Source: Bradyrhizobium sp. 186 (lineage in GTDB: Bacteria > Pseudomonadota > Alphaproteobacteria > Rhizobiales > Xanthobacteraceae). From it: DNA of 64,000 nucleotides. Below, one piece after another: positions 10,045-19,684 of the stretch. The stretch covers positions 7,502,001 to 7,566,000 of the forward strand of contig NZ_CP082164.1 in the NCBI RefSeq assembly GCF_023101685.1. Reading direction: 5' to 3'. The notes under the pieces are model-generated. The model was not told the origin of the DNA, did no database searches, and worked only from the letters and a program-made list of their open reading frames with translations. Positions within the stretch are counted from its first letter, which is position 1. Each line of letters starts with the position of its first letter. The translations under genes were made by a program, and so were the position numbers.

Positions 10045-10079
10045 GTGCGCCCTCCTGGAGCATCATCTACGGAAGGTCG

Positions 10080-10432
10080 TCATGCCCGGGCTTGTCCCAC
10101 GGCTGTCCGGTTCAGGCTTCGGCGTCAAAAAGCGAGTCGCTAGAGTCAATTAATGGCGTCGGGGCATAGCTGCGAATACTTGTTGTTCGCGAGAACACCG
10201 CAAATTTTCTTCATTGCGGACCTCAGCATACTCCGCTGCGGGTCGCTCGGCTAAAACGAGAGCGCAAAAATCGTGAGTCATATCAATGAATTTTGCGCTC
10301 ATTACGAGTCGGTGCGTCTCGTTGCAACCGTTTTGCCTGAACCGGACAGCCGTGGGCTTGTCCCGGGCATCCACGTTCTTCGCGCCGTGGGTAAGGCGTG
10401 GATGGCCGGGACAAGCCCGGCCATGACGACGT
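10080..10432. repeat. Rhizobial palindromic repeat pair with a 22-bp perfect inverted repeat
   Basis: The gene-free stretch 9834-10460 holds a terminator hairpin and this structure. A fragment starting catgcccgggcttgtcccac at 10081 contains a 22-base segment (10096-10117). Its exact reverse complement lies at 10335-10356, followed by a fuller copy of the repeat ending ccggccatgacgacgtgg at 10432. The roughly 220 bases between the arms have no recognisable gene. A related repeat lies at 42456-42541. Confidence 0.6.
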
Positions 10433-10460
10433 GGAAGCTTCAACGGACCAAGCGCCCACT

Positions 10461-10850
10461 CTATCTGCGCATCTGCATGATCTGGTCCATCGGCGGCATG
10501 TTCTGATTGAGATGCGCCATGATCCAGACGGTTCCACCGACCACCAGGAAGACGACCAGCAACCCGAAGGCGAGCGCCAGCACGTTGTTGGTGTTGTCAG
10601 GTCCCGTCGTGATGTGCAGGAAGAACACCAGATGCACGCCCATCTGCGCGATCGCGAGCACGATCAGCGCGACCGGGATGGAGGGCTGCCAGACCAGATT
10701 GGTGCCGGCGATGAAGAACGACGTTGCCGTAAGCAGCAGCGCGAGACCGAGGCCGACCGTGTAGCCGAGGATCCGCGCACCGACACTGTGTTCCTCTTCC
10801 TCGCCTGGTGCGAGGTCGTGTTCGGTCCGCGCGTGGATCTGATCGCTCAT
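10461..10850 (-). CDS. cyoD: Cytochrome o ubiquinol oxidase subunit IV
   Basis: A 129-residue subunit with three predicted transmembrane helices, including ILGYTVGLGLALLLTATSFF, ALIVLAIAQMGVHLVFFLH and VLALAFGLLVVFLVVGGTVW. The motif QMGVHLVFFLHI is characteristic of CyoD. The start overlaps the cyoC stop as ATGA, so the two are translationally coupled. It is the last gene of the run. No cyoE follows, so heme O synthesis must rely on a copy elsewhere. Confidence 0.92.
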   Translation of the reverse strand: MSDQIHARTEHDLAPGEEEEHSVGARILGYTVGLGLALLLTATSFFIAGTNLVWQPSIPVALIVLAIAQMGVHLVFFLHITTGPDNTNNVLALAFGLLVVFLVVGGTVWIMAHLNQNMPPMDQIMQMRR

Positions 10851-11488
10851 ACGCCACTCCCAAGCAGGTAAACGACGGAAAACACTGCGACCCAAATGAT
10901 GTCGAGCGCGTGCCAGAACAGCGCAAAGCACATCATGCGGCGCAGGATGTCGGCGCGAAAGCCTTTTGCGAACACCTGCGCCATCATGGTCAGGAGCCAG
11001 AGCACGCCGGCCGAGACGTGCAGGCCGTGACATCCGACCAGCGAGAAGAACGCTGTCAGGAACGCGCTACGCGACGGACCATAGCCGCGGGAGACCAGAT
11101 CGGCGAACTCGCGAAACTCCATGGCGAGGAACACGAGCCCCAGCACGCAGGTCACGGCCATGCCAAAGTAGAACCAGAACCGGTTGCGCACATCGGCCGC
11201 GATGCTTGCCATGCCGCAGGTGAAGCTCGACAGCAGCAGGCAGACCGTCTCGATCGCAACATTTCGCTGTTCGAAAATCTCGGAGCCCTTCGGGCCGCCC
11301 GCAGTCTGGCCGACCAGCACCGCATAGGCCGCGAAGAAGCAGGAGAACATCACGATGTCGGAGAGCAGGAAGACCCAGAAGCCGTAGGCGGTCACAATGC
11401 GCTTCGACGCGGGGCCGGGATGCTCAATGACGATTCCGATGTGATGGGGATCGGCATGGGCGCGGCCGACGGTCGCGGTCATCGACAT
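10847..11488 (-). CDS. cyoC: Cytochrome o ubiquinol oxidase subunit III
   Basis: A 213-residue membrane subunit with five predicted helices, such as GFWVFLLSDIVMFSCFFAAY and FLTAFFSLVGCHGLHVSAGVLW. The FFSLVGCHGLHV segment is typical of heme-copper oxidase subunit III. It belongs to the terminal oxidase that reduces oxygen with ubiquinol in the inner membrane. It starts inside the cyoB stop (TGATG) and overlaps cyoD, so cyoBCD is a tightly coupled unit. Confidence 0.93.
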   Translation of the reverse strand: MSMTATVGRAHADPHHIGIVIEHPGPASKRIVTAYGFWVFLLSDIVMFSCFFAAYAVLVGQTAGGPKGSEIFEQRNVAIETVCLLLSSFTCGMASIAADVRNRFWFYFGMAVTCVLGLVFLAMEFREFADLVSRGYGPSRSAFLTAFFSLVGCHGLHVSAGVLWLLTMMAQVFAKGFRADILRRMMCFALFWHALDIIWVAVFSVVYLLGSGV

Positions 11489-13491
11489 CAGATCGCCCCT
11501 GCCATGCTGACGAGGCTGCGCCGTTCCTCGAGATTGACGCGGTCAATGCGCGCGACCTCCTCGGCCGGAATGACGTATTCGTCATGGTCGCGCCAGGCGA
11601 ACACGACGAAGGTCGCGAACGCGCCGATGCCGCCCAGGATCACCATCCACCACATGTGCCAGATCAGCGCAAAGCCCATGATGGTGGCGAAGAACGCGCA
11701 GACGAAACCGGTCGGCGAATTCCGGGGCATCTCGATGTCCTGGTATTCCGGTCCTTCATGCTCGAGCGATTGCTGCTGGGCATGGATCTTCATGTCCCAA
11801 TAGGCGTCCTCGCCGCGCACATCGGGAGAGAAGGCGAAATTGAACACCGGTGGCGGCGACGACGTCGCCCATTCCAGCGAACGGCCATCCCAGGGATCGC
11901 CGGTGCGGTCGCGTAACGCCTCGCGATTGCGGATGCTGACCACGATCTGCATGACCTGGCAGATCACGCCGACCGTCAGCACGACCATGCCAATCGCCGC
12001 CACGATCATCCAGGGCCGCCACGCCGCGACATCATAGTGTTGCATGCGCCGCGTCATGCCGAGCATGCCGGCGATATAGAGCGGAACGAAGGTGACATAG
12101 AAACCGAGGAAGGTGAACCAGAACGCGGCCTTGCCCCAGCGCTCGTCGAGGCGAAACCCGAACGCCTTCGGAAACCAGTATTCGAAGCCGGCGAACGCGC
12201 CGAACAGAACGCCGCCGATGATGACATTATGAAAGTGCGCCACCAGAAACATGCTGTTGTGGAGCATGAAGTCGGCCGGCGGCACGGCGACCAGCACGCC
12301 GGTCAATCCGCCGATGATGAAGGTGACCATGAAGCCGACCGCCCACAGCATCGGCGTCTCAAATCTGATGCGTCCGCCATACATCGTGAACAGCCAGTTG
12401 TAGATCTTTACCCCGGTCGGTATCGCGATGATCATGCTGGCGATGCCGAAGATGGCGTTGACGTCGGGGCCCGCGCCCATCGTGAAGAAATGGTGCAGCC
12501 AGACCATGAAGGAGATGACGCAGATCGCCATGGTCGCGAGCACCATCGAGCGATAGCCGAACAGCGCCTTGCCGGAGAAGGTCGAGACCACCTCGGAGAA
12601 GATGCCGAAGGCCGGCAGCACGAGGATGTAGACCTCCGGATGCCCCCAGGCCCAGATCAGGTTCATGAACATCATGACATTGCCACCGGCTTCATTGGTG
12701 AAGAAGTGGAAGCCGAGATAGCGGTCGAGCAGGAGCATCGCGAGCGTGGCGGTGAGGATCGGGAAGGCCGCGACGATCAGAAGGTTTGAGGCCAGTGTCG
12801 TCCAGCAGAACATCGGCATGCGCAGATAGTTCATGCCCCTGGTGCGCAGCTTCAGCACGGTGGTGACGAGGTTGATGCCGGCGACCAGCGTGCCGACGCC
12901 CGAGATCTGGAGCGACCAGGCGTAATAGTCGACACCGACGCCGGGCGAGTAGGACAGTTCCGACAGCGGCGGAAAGGCGAGCCAGCCGGTGCGGGCGAAC
13001 TCGCCGATCACGAGCGAGAGATTGACCAGCAGCGCGCCGGTCGCGGCCAGCCAGAAACCCACCGAATTGAGCGTCGGAAAAGCGACATCGCGCACGCCCA
13101 ACTGAAGCGGCACGATCAGGTTCATCAGCCCGATCACGAACGGCATCGCCACGAAGAAGATCATGATGGTGCCGTGGGCCGAAAAGATCTGGTTGTAGTG
13201 CTCCGGCGGAAGATAGCCCTGCGACTGGTAGGCGACCGCTTGCTGGATCCGCATCATGATGGCGTCGCTGCCGCCGCGCAGCAGCATCACCGAAGCCAGC
13301 AGGATATACATGACGCCGATGCGCTTGTGATCGACGCTGGTGATCCATTCATGCCAGAGATAAGGCAGATGCCCCTTCACCACGACCCAGATCAGCACCG
13401 CGAGGATCGCGACCAGTACCACAGCACCCGCAAGCAGTGGGATCGGCTGGTCGAACGGGATGGCCGACCAATCGAGCTTACCGAGCATCAT
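11488..13491 (-). CDS. cyoB: Cytochrome o ubiquinol oxidase subunit I
   Basis: This is the catalytic subunit of about 667 residues, with the usual 15 or so helices. The binuclear-centre ligands are visible: [20 protein letters not shown] with the His-Tyr pair, WLHHFFTMG with the two copper histidines, and [14 protein letters not shown] with the heme histidines. The motif [17 protein letters not shown] is near the N-terminus. The length matches enterobacterial CyoB. I start it at [16 protein letters not shown]. This overlaps the end of cyoA by 14 bases, a coupled junction. Confidence 0.94.
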   Translation of the reverse strand: MMLGKLDWSAIPFDQPIPLLAGAVVLVAILAVLIWVVVKGHLPYLWHEWITSVDHKRIGVMYILLASVMLLRGGSDAIMMRIQQAVAYQSQGYLPPEHYNQIFSAHGTIMIFFVAMPFVIGLMNLIVPLQLGVRDVAFPTLNSVGFWLAATGALLVNLSLVIGEFARTGWLAFPPLSELSYSPGVGVDYYAWSLQISGVGTLVAGINLVTTVLKLRTRGMNYLRMPMFCWTTLASNLLIVAAFPILTATLAMLLLDRYLGFHFFTNEAGGNVMMFMNLIWAWGHPEVYILVLPAFGIFSEVVSTFSGKALFGYRSMVLATMAICVISFMVWLHHFFTMGAGPDVNAIFGIASMIIAIPTGVKIYNWLFTMYGGRIRFETPMLWAVGFMVTFIIGGLTGVLVAVPPADFMLHNSMFLVAHFHNVIIGGVLFGAFAGFEYWFPKAFGFRLDERWGKAAFWFTFLGFYVTFVPLYIAGMLGMTRRMQHYDVAAWRPWMIVAAIGMVVLTVGVICQVMQIVVSIRNREALRDRTGDPWDGRSLEWATSSPPPVFNFAFSPDVRGEDAYWDMKIHAQQQSLEHEGPEYQDIEMPRNSPTGFVCAFFATIMGFALIWHMWWMVILGGIGAFATFVVFAWRDHDEYVIPAEEVARIDRVNLEERRSLVSMAGAI

Positions 13492-14317
13492 GGCCTCCAC
13501 TGTGCGGCCGGCCGGCATCGGAGATCAGCTCGGGTCCGGGCCCTGGCGGAATGTGCTGGGTCGAAATCAGGTCGAACAGCCGGGGATCGTCGAGCCGATA
13601 CGTCGGCCTGCCTGTCTCGATGCCCTGCTGCATCAGCTTCGTGTAGCTCTCCTCATTGAGAACGGCATCGGACTTCGCCGTGGTCGCCACCCAATCCGGA
13701 AACGCGAGCGGCGAGACCACGTTGACGTCGAACATCATGTCGGGAAAACCATCGCCGGAGAAATGCGCCGACAGGCCCTGAAGCTTGCCCTCATTGTCGG
13801 CGCGCAGGTTCAGCTTCGTCACCATGCCGTTCATGGTGTAGATCATGCTGCCGAGCTGCGGGATGAAGAACACGTTCATCACGCTCGACGACGTCAGCTG
13901 GAAATTCAGCTCGACGCCGGTCGGCACGGTCAATGTGTTGACGGTGGCGATACGCTGGTCCGGATAGATGAAGAGCCATTTCCAGTCGAGCGAGACGGCC
14001 TGGATGCGGACCGGGCTGCCGGTCCCCGGCACGGGTGCCGCTGGATCGAGCTGGTGCGAGCCGATCCAGGCGACGCCGCCGAGCAGGATGACGGTGAGCG
14101 CGGGGATCGCCCACACCACCATTTCGATCCGGCCGGAATAGACGAAGTCCGGCTGATAGCGCGCCTTCGGATTGGACGCGCGAAACCAGAACGCAAACGC
14201 CAGGATCGCGATGATGGTCGGCACCACGATCGCAAGCATGATGAAGACGGAATCGACCAGGATGGTGCTGTTGGCCGCAGCGACCGGCCCCTGTGGATCG
14301 AGCAGATTCATCGGCAA
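13478..14317 (-). CDS. cyoA: Cytochrome o ubiquinol oxidase subunit II, apparently without signal peptide
   Basis: This 279-residue subunit II has two transmembrane helices ([20 protein letters not shown] and [20 protein letters not shown]). A cupredoxin-like periplasmic domain follows ([34 protein letters not shown]) and lacks CuA ligands, as in quinol oxidases. Family members normally start with a lipoprotein signal peptide. Here the frame opens only at a TTG (MPMNLLDPQ) or the ATG two codons later. Upstream in the same frame a short ATG-initiated peptide MRLRLLPGRVSR ends at TAG (14351-14353). A TVAC lipobox-like string is visible in another frame just before MNLLDPQ. The N-terminus may therefore be damaged. 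An inverted repeat (catgt/acatg, 14453-14472) lies in the likely promoter region. Confidence 0.88.
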   Translation of the reverse strand: MPMNLLDPQGPVAAANSTILVDSVFIMLAIVVPTIIAILAFAFWFRASNPKARYQPDFVYSGRIEMVVWAIPALTVILLGGVAWIGSHQLDPAAPVPGTGSPVRIQAVSLDWKWLFIYPDQRIATVNTLTVPTGVELNFQLTSSSVMNVFFIPQLGSMIYTMNGMVTKLNLRADNEGKLQGLSAHFSGDGFPDMMFDVNVVSPLAFPDWVATTAKSDAVLNEESYTKLMQQGIETGRPTYRLDDPRLFDLISTQHIPPGPGPELISDAGRPHSGGHDAR

Positions 14318-14546
14318 GCCACTGTCGATTGGGAAGCCCCGAGGGAGAGCCTAACGCGAAACACGCCCCGGCAGCAAACGCAGTCGCATGAAAACGGTTC
14401 CTGAGCCGCAAGGACCAGCCACGCGCAATGAGCCAGGCGCAACATGCAATTCCATGTGATGTCAATGACATGAACGCATGAGCCACGCCCTTCTCTCCTG
14501 TCGGGGCGATTGCTAATCTGCACGAAAATAGATGGGATGAAACGAC

Positions 14547-14899
14547 ATGCAGGGCCCCGAGGACGATGCCGGTCTCGCCGGCAAGGTGGCTCTGGTCAGC
14601 GGCGGCGGCTACATCCGCTTCAAGAGCAAGCCCGATCCGCGCTTGCGGGAGCTTGCGATCCTCCAGGTCGGCTGGATAGAGAAGTCGGAAGGCGCGCGCG
14701 AGATGGTACGCGAACTCGCGATGTCGGATGCGCCTTTGCCGAGATCAAGCAGCATCTCTCCGACGAGCACATGGTCGACCTCGTGCTGACCATCGCCTTC
14801 TACTGCGCCGTGGTGCGCGTGCTCGCCACCATGAAGATCGACAACGAGCCGACTTACAAAGAGGTACTGCAGCAGTACCCGATTTCGGGAGTGAACTGA
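14547..14899 (+). pseudogene. Chimeric remnant: SDR N-terminus joined to carboxymuconolactone decarboxylase-like fragment, frameshifted
   Basis: The first codons read GLAGKVALVSGGG, the nucleotide-binding start of a short-chain dehydrogenase. Directly after it comes YIRFKSKPDPRLRELAILQVGW, which belongs to carboxymuconolactone decarboxylase / AhpD-like proteins. That frame stops soon after. The continuation FAEIKQHLSDEHMVDLVLTIAFYCA to PISGVN is found in another frame, with the shift near 14725. I read this as an internal deletion fusing two neighbouring genes, followed by a frameshift. An intact SDR starts two bases after its stop. Confidence 0.7.
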
Positions 14900-14900
14900 C

Positions 14901-15701
14901 ATGCGCTTGAAGGACAAGATTGCGATCGTCGTGGGCGCCGGCCAGAGCCCCGGCGAAGGCATGGGCAATGGCCGCGCCACCGCGCTAACCTTCGCGCGCG
15001 AAGGCGCCAAGGTGCTCTGCGTCGATCATCACCTGGAATCGGCGCAGGAAACCGTCGCCTTGATCGCCGCGAAGCAAGGCACCGCCGCGGCCTTCAAGGC
15101 CGACGTCACCAGTTCGGCCGATATCAAGGCGATGGTGGCCGACGCGCAGGCGCGCTGGGGCCGGATCGACGTGCTGCACAACAATGTCGGCGTCAGCCTG
15201 TCCGGCGGCGACGCCGAGCTGCTTCAATTGACCGAAGAGGCGTTCGACCGCGTCGTCGCCATCAATTTGAAGAGCTGCATTCTCGCCGCCAAGGAGGTGA
15301 TCCCGATCATGCGCGCGCAGACGAGCGGCGCGATCATCAACATCTCCTCGATGGCAGCGATCACGACCTATCCTTACGTCGCCTACAAGGCAACGAAATC
15401 GGCGATGATCGCCTTCACCGAACAGCTCGCCTACCAGAACGCCGAGTACGGCATCCGCGCCAACGTCATCTTGCCGGGCCTGATGAACACGCCGATGGCC
15501 GTCGACACCCGCGCCCGCGAATGGCACAAGACCCGCGCCGAGGTCGAAGCCGAACGCGACAGCAAGGTGCCGCTGCGCAAGAAGATGGGCACGGGATGGG
15601 ACGTGGCGAATGCCGCGCTGTTTCTGGCGTCGGATGAAGCGAATTTCATTACGGGTGTGACGCTGCCGGTGGATGGAGGGGCGAGTGTGAGAAGAGGATA
15701 G
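14901..15701 (+). CDS. SDR family NAD(P)-dependent oxidoreductase
   Basis: A 266-residue classical short-chain dehydrogenase. The cofactor motif is IVVGAGQSPGEGMGNG (a variant TGxxxGxG, residues 9-24). The NNVGVS motif (NNAG equivalent) lies near residue 94, a catalytic Ser in NISSMAAITT near 147, and YVAYKATKSA (YxxxK) near 159. The C-terminus GVTLPVDGGASVRRG is the usual ending. It starts directly after the preceding CMD-like remnant, suggesting both once belonged to one degradative operon. The substrate cannot be told from sequence. Confidence 0.85.
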   Translation: MRLKDKIAIVVGAGQSPGEGMGNGRATALTFAREGAKVLCVDHHLESAQETVALIAAKQGTAAAFKADVTSSADIKAMVADAQARWGRIDVLHNNVGVSLSGGDAELLQLTEEAFDRVVAINLKSCILAAKEVIPIMRAQTSGAIINISSMAAITTYPYVAYKATKSAMIAFTEQLAYQNAEYGIRANVILPGLMNTPMAVDTRAREWHKTRAEVEAERDSKVPLRKKMGTGWDVANAALFLASDEANFITGVTLPVDGGASVRRG

Positions 15702-15728
15702 CGATGCAAGTACTGCCCCTTCCTTCTC

Positions 15729-15855
15729 CCCTTGTGGGAGAAGGTGGCGCGAAGCGCCGGATGAGGGGTCGCATCCACGAACTCACAGGTCATTCGCGGA
15801 TAGAGACCCCTCACCCGGCTTCGCGTTCCGCGAAGCCACCCTCTCCCACAAGGGG
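15729..15855. repeat. Interspersed inverted repeat (ccttgtgggagaaggtggcg type)
   Basis: The left arm 15729-15770 (cccttgtgggagaaggtggcg, gaagcgccgg, atgaggggtc) is matched by a near-perfect inverse copy at 15805-15855. It lies between convergent genes and would fold into a long hairpin. The same family is abundant in rhizobial chromosomes. Confidence 0.6.
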
Positions 15856-15884
15856 CGAGGGTGCACCTTCACCGCGGCGCGAGT

Positions 15885-17213
15885 CTAATGCGTCACCCGC
15901 CATATCGTGCCGCTGCCGTCTTCCGAGATCAGCAACGCGCCGTCCTTGGCAACGGCGATCCCGACCGGTCTTCCCCACACCTCCGTGTCGTTCACGACGA
16001 ACCCCGTGACAAAATCCTCATACTCGCCCGTCGGCTTGCCGTCCTTCATCCTGATGCGGATCACCTTGTAGCCGGTGCGCTTCGAACGGTTCCAGGAGCC
16101 GTGCTCGGCGGCGAAGGCGTCGCCCTGATACTCGGACGGAAACTGCGTGCCCTGGTAGAACGTCATGCCGAGCGAAGCGGAATGCGGCTGCACCAGCACG
16201 TCCGGCACCGTCACCTTGTCCTTGAGGTCCGGCCGCGCACCGGCATGGCGCGGGTCTTCGTTGCCGCCGATATAGAACCACGGCCAGCCGTAGAAGGCGC
16301 CTTCCTGCACGCTGGTCACGTAATCAGGCACGAGATTATCGCCGAGGCCATCGCGCTCGTTGGTCGAGCACCAGGGCACGCCGGTTTGCGGCTGGATCGC
16401 AAGGCCGACGCAGTTGCGGATGCCGGTGGCGTAGAGCTTGCGGTCCTTGCCATCGGGCGTGAAGGCAAGCACGGCGGCGCGCTCGGCCTCATAGCCCCAG
16501 GATGCGCCGAGCGGCTGCGCCTTCGACCACGCCTCGAGCCCGCCGGGCGGATTGCCCATGCCGTCGCCGACATTGCCGGCCGAGCCGACCGAGACCAGCA
16601 TGCGCCTGCCATCCGGCGTGAACACGATGTCGCGGGTGGAGTGGCCCGATCCAGACGGCAGGCTCGCAACCACCGTCTCCGCCTTGGCGGACGCCTTGAG
16701 GTCGCCGACACGATAAGGAAAGCGAACGACGCTGCCGGTGTTGGCGACATAGAGCCATTGCGGATTGTCACCGCTCGGAAAGAACGCGATGCCGAAGGGT
16801 CGGCTCAGTCCGGTCGCATAGACTTCGTTGGTTGCGACCTTCGCGCCGCCTTCGCCCGCGCGCAGCACGCGGATGCGCCCGGCCCGCGTTTCCGCGACAA
16901 AGATATCGCCGTTCGGCGCGATACGAAGAACACGCGGGTCAGACAGGCCTTCGGCCAACAACTCGACCTTGAATCCCGGCGGCACCATCGGCATCGCGCC
17001 GGACCTTGCCGTCAAGCGCGTCGGATTGGCGACCGACGGCGAGGCGCCGGGCTTCGGCAGATCCTCGGGCCGGATCAGCCTGACGACACCGGGCTTGTCG
17101 GCCTGCCAACTGCCGAACGCATCCTTGCCTTGCAGCACGGACTCGGCCTGCGCGCCGGCGCAGACCGATAGCATCCATGCAGCGAGCGTCATGTGCGACA
17201 CATGCATCTTCAC
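15885..17213 (-). CDS. Exported PQQ-type / L-sorbosone dehydrogenase-like beta-propeller protein
   Basis: A 442-residue protein with a signal peptide (MTLAAWMLSVCAGAQAES). A six-bladed propeller of the soluble glucose / sorbosone dehydrogenase family follows. Recognisable strings are VELLAEGLSDPRVLRIAPNG, DIFVAETRAGRIRVLR, STRDIVFTPDGRRMLVSVGS, YATGIRNCVGLAIQPQTG and EHGSWNRSKRTGYKVIRI. It probably oxidises a sugar or aldehyde in the periplasm using pyrroloquinoline quinone. The start could be the first ATG or the one seven codons later, and both leave the signal peptide. It is transcribed away from the puuD-like gene. Confidence 0.82.
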   Translation of the reverse strand: MKMHVSHMTLAAWMLSVCAGAQAESVLQGKDAFGSWQADKPGVVRLIRPEDLPKPGASPSVANPTRLTARSGAMPMVPPGFKVELLAEGLSDPRVLRIAPNGDIFVAETRAGRIRVLRAGEGGAKVATNEVYATGLSRPFGIAFFPSGDNPQWLYVANTGSVVRFPYRVGDLKASAKAETVVASLPSGSGHSTRDIVFTPDGRRMLVSVGSAGNVGDGMGNPPGGLEAWSKAQPLGASWGYEAERAAVLAFTPDGKDRKLYATGIRNCVGLAIQPQTGVPWCSTNERDGLGDNLVPDYVTSVQEGAFYGWPWFYIGGNEDPRHAGARPDLKDKVTVPDVLVQPHSASLGMTFYQGTQFPSEYQGDAFAAEHGSWNRSKRTGYKVIRIRMKDGKPTGEYEDFVTGFVVNDTEVWGRPVGIAVAKDGALLISEDGSGTIWRVTH

Positions 17214-17392
17214 GGCGTCCTCCTCCCGGTCTTATCTGCCAAATCCCACGTCAGCTCATGCCCGCACGATGTGCAAGAGCGCGCGGGCATCGTACTGGAA
17301 AATAACGCGGATCGGTGCGACACATTGGAAGGGCGACCGCCAGTCGCGGTCATCAAAGCCGCGGCATCGATGTCGCGATTGATGGGGTGATC

Positions 17393-18586
17393 ATGTGGGG
17401 ATCGATCGTATCGGAATGGGCCAGCCTGCTGCTGCGCTGGCTGCATGTCGTGGCGGCGATCGGCTGGATCGGCAGTTCCTTTTACTTCATCCATCTCGAT
17501 CTCAGCCTGAAACCCGGGGCTGACCTGCCGGACGGCGTGCAGGGAGAAGCCTGGCAGGTCCATGGCGGCGGCTTCTACCGGATCATGAAATATCTGGTGG
17601 CGCCAAGCCAGATGCCGGAGGAGCTGACCTGGTTCAAATGGGAGGCCTACACCACCTGGCTCTCCGGCTTCGCGCTGATGGTGGTGGTGTACTATCTCGA
17701 TGCCGACCTGTTCCTGGTCGACAAATCGATCCTCGACCTCACGCCGTTCCAGGCCGGGCTGTTCAGCCTCTCGAGCCTCGCGCTGGCATGGCTGCTCTAT
17801 GAGGCCGCCTGCCGCACCGGGCTGGCCCAGCGCGAGCTCGGCTTTGCCATCGGCGGCTATCTGTTCCTGGTCGCACTCACCTTCGCCTTCACGCATGTCC
17901 TCAGCGGACGCGGCGCCTTCAACCAGATCGGGGCGATCATCGGCACCATCATGGTCGCCAATGTCTTCGCGGTGATTATCCCGAACCAGAAGAAGATCGT
18001 GGCCGCCCTGATCGCGGGCCGGGCGCCCGATTCGAAACTCGGCAAGACCAGCAAGGAGCGCTCGGTCCACAACAACTATCTGACGCTCCCTGTGGTCGTG
18101 CTGATGATTAGCAACCACTATCCCCTGCTCTATGCCACCCGCTTCAACTGGATCATCGTCGCGATCGTGCTGGCGCTGGGGCCGGTGATCCGTCACTTCT
18201 TCAACGAGCGGCATGCCGGCCGCAAATCGCCATGGTGGGTGTGGGGTGTCGCGGCGGCGGGCGCGATCGCGATCTTCTTCCTCTCCGCGGCCGGCCCGCG
18301 CGAGGTGAAGACGGGCGCGCTGTCGGCACAGCCCACGCTCGCCAATGTCGAGGAGATCGTGATGTCCCGCTGTAGCATGTGCCACGCGGCCGAGCCGGTC
18401 TGGGCCGGCATCGTGACCGCGCCGAAAGGCATCCTGCTTGACGGTCCCGAGAACATCCACCGCAATATCCGCCTGATCGGCCGCGTGGCCGCATGGTCCA
18501 ACGCGATGCCGCCGGGCAACATCACGGAAATGACGAGCGAGGAGCGCGCCATCCTCGCCGCCTATATCAGCGAGCAGGATCGCTGA
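17393..18586 (+). CDS. puuD: Urate hydroxylase PuuD-type membrane protein with C-terminal cytochrome c domain
   Basis: An inner-membrane protein of 397 residues. The N-terminal region has about eight helices (LLLRWLHVVAAIGWIGSSFY is the first). The C-terminal periplasmic domain has a single heme-binding motif, CSMCH (about residue 326). The combination matches PuuD, the membrane urate oxidase that passes electrons to its own cytochrome c instead of making peroxide. The sequence HLDLSLKPG and WQVHGGGFYRIMKYLVAPS are family signatures. I start it at the ATG of MWGSIVSEW, 78 bases into the open frame, because that puts the first helix at the N-terminus. No other purine catabolism gene lies next to it. 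Confidence 0.86.
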   Translation: MWGSIVSEWASLLLRWLHVVAAIGWIGSSFYFIHLDLSLKPGADLPDGVQGEAWQVHGGGFYRIMKYLVAPSQMPEELTWFKWEAYTTWLSGFALMVVVYYLDADLFLVDKSILDLTPFQAGLFSLSSLALAWLLYEAACRTGLAQRELGFAIGGYLFLVALTFAFTHVLSGRGAFNQIGAIIGTIMVANVFAVIIPNQKKIVAALIAGRAPDSKLGKTSKERSVHNNYLTLPVVVLMISNHYPLLYATRFNWIIVAIVLALGPVIRHFFNERHAGRKSPWWVWGVAAAGAIAIFFLSAAGPREVKTGALSAQPTLANVEEIVMSRCSMCHAAEPVWAGIVTAPKGILLDGPENIHRNIRLIGRVAAWSNAMPPGNITEMTSEERAILAAYISEQDR

Positions 18587-18748
18587 CGCCATCGACCGTT
18601 GCGCGTCGACGCAGCGTTTCGCGAAATGAAATTCCGCTTTTGCCGGCGATTTCAAAATGACTTGAGCGTCCATCCATCGTAGACAGGACATGGTACGGTC
18701 GTTTTTGCGATCGTCAGCTCAGCTTGAAGACATGCCGGGGAAATCACA

Positions 18749-19606
18749 GTGGCCCTCAAGAACGTCATCGGTATCGACCACGCCGTAGTCATGGTGAAGG
18801 ACCTCAACAAGGCTGCCGAGAATTACAAGCAGCTCGGCTTCACCATATCGCCGCGCGGCACCCACAGCGCGCATATGGGCTCCGGCAACTACACCATCAT
18901 GTTCGACCCGGACTATATGGAGCTGCTCGGTGTGCTCGCGCCGACCGAACACAATGCGCCGGCGCGCGCCTTCCTCGACGAGCGGGGTGAGGGCATCGAA
19001 CGCATCGCCTTCACCGCGGTCGATTCCGCCGCCGGTGCGGAGGAGATCCGCGCGCGCGGCCTGGTGCCGATCGGACCGACCGATTTCGAGCGGCCGGTGA
19101 CGCTGCCAAACGGCACGGTGTCGGCGGCAAAATTCCGCACCTTCATGTGGCCGACCTCGGAAGCGCCGGGCGGCGTACGCATCTTCGCCTGCCAGCACAA
19201 GACGCGTGAGACGGTCTGGATTCCCGAACTGATGAAGCACGCCAATGCGGCGAAGCGGATCAAGCAAACGCTGATCGCAACGCCCGAGCCGGCGAAGGAG
19301 GCGGCACATCTTGCACACTTGATCGACCGCGAGCCGAAGCTCGAAGCCGACGGCGCGGTCACCGTGCCCTCTGGCGGCGACCGTGCCGATTTCGTTTATC
19401 TGACACTGGACCAGCTCGGCAAACGCTATCCCGGCGTGCCGCTGGCGGGCCTCTCCGAGCGCGGCGGCGCGGCGCTGGTGCTGGTGAGCGGCGATCTCGC
19501 AACGACCGAGAAGGCGCTGGGTTCGGCCGGCGCGCGTAGCGGAGCGGCCATCTGCGTGCCACCAGCCAAGGCCAACGGCACCCTGCTCGCCTTCATTGCA
19601 GGCTGA
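18749..19606 (+). CDS. VOC family (glyoxalase-like) protein
   Basis: A 285-residue protein starting at GTG (MALKNVIGIDHAVVMVKDLN) just after a gggga ribosome site. The first beta-alpha-beta-beta-beta module carries GIDHAVVMV, with a metal-ligand His, and YTIMFDPDYMELLGVL, with an acidic ligand. The middle part FMWPTSEAPGGVRIFACQH supplies the second module. It resembles the glyoxalase_3 type group in Pfam. The substrate is unknown and no operon partner is seen. Confidence 0.75.
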   Translation: MALKNVIGIDHAVVMVKDLNKAAENYKQLGFTISPRGTHSAHMGSGNYTIMFDPDYMELLGVLAPTEHNAPARAFLDERGEGIERIAFTAVDSAAGAEEIRARGLVPIGPTDFERPVTLPNGTVSAAKFRTFMWPTSEAPGGVRIFACQHKTRETVWIPELMKHANAAKRIKQTLIATPEPAKEAAHLAHLIDREPKLEADGAVTVPSGGDRADFVYLTLDQLGKRYPGVPLAGLSERGGAALVLVSGDLATTEKALGSAGARSGAAICVPPAKANGTLLAFIAG

Positions 19607-19684
19607 TTTGAACCAATTCTTTAACGTGTGTTTACCCGGCGGCCCTAGAATTCCCGGCAGTCCAAGCCGCCTGGGGCTAACCGC

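Noticed and set aside
12037..12789. A plus-strand 250-codon open frame within cyoB
   Set aside because: It is rich in repeated charged residues typical of reverse reading, and cyoB is certain.
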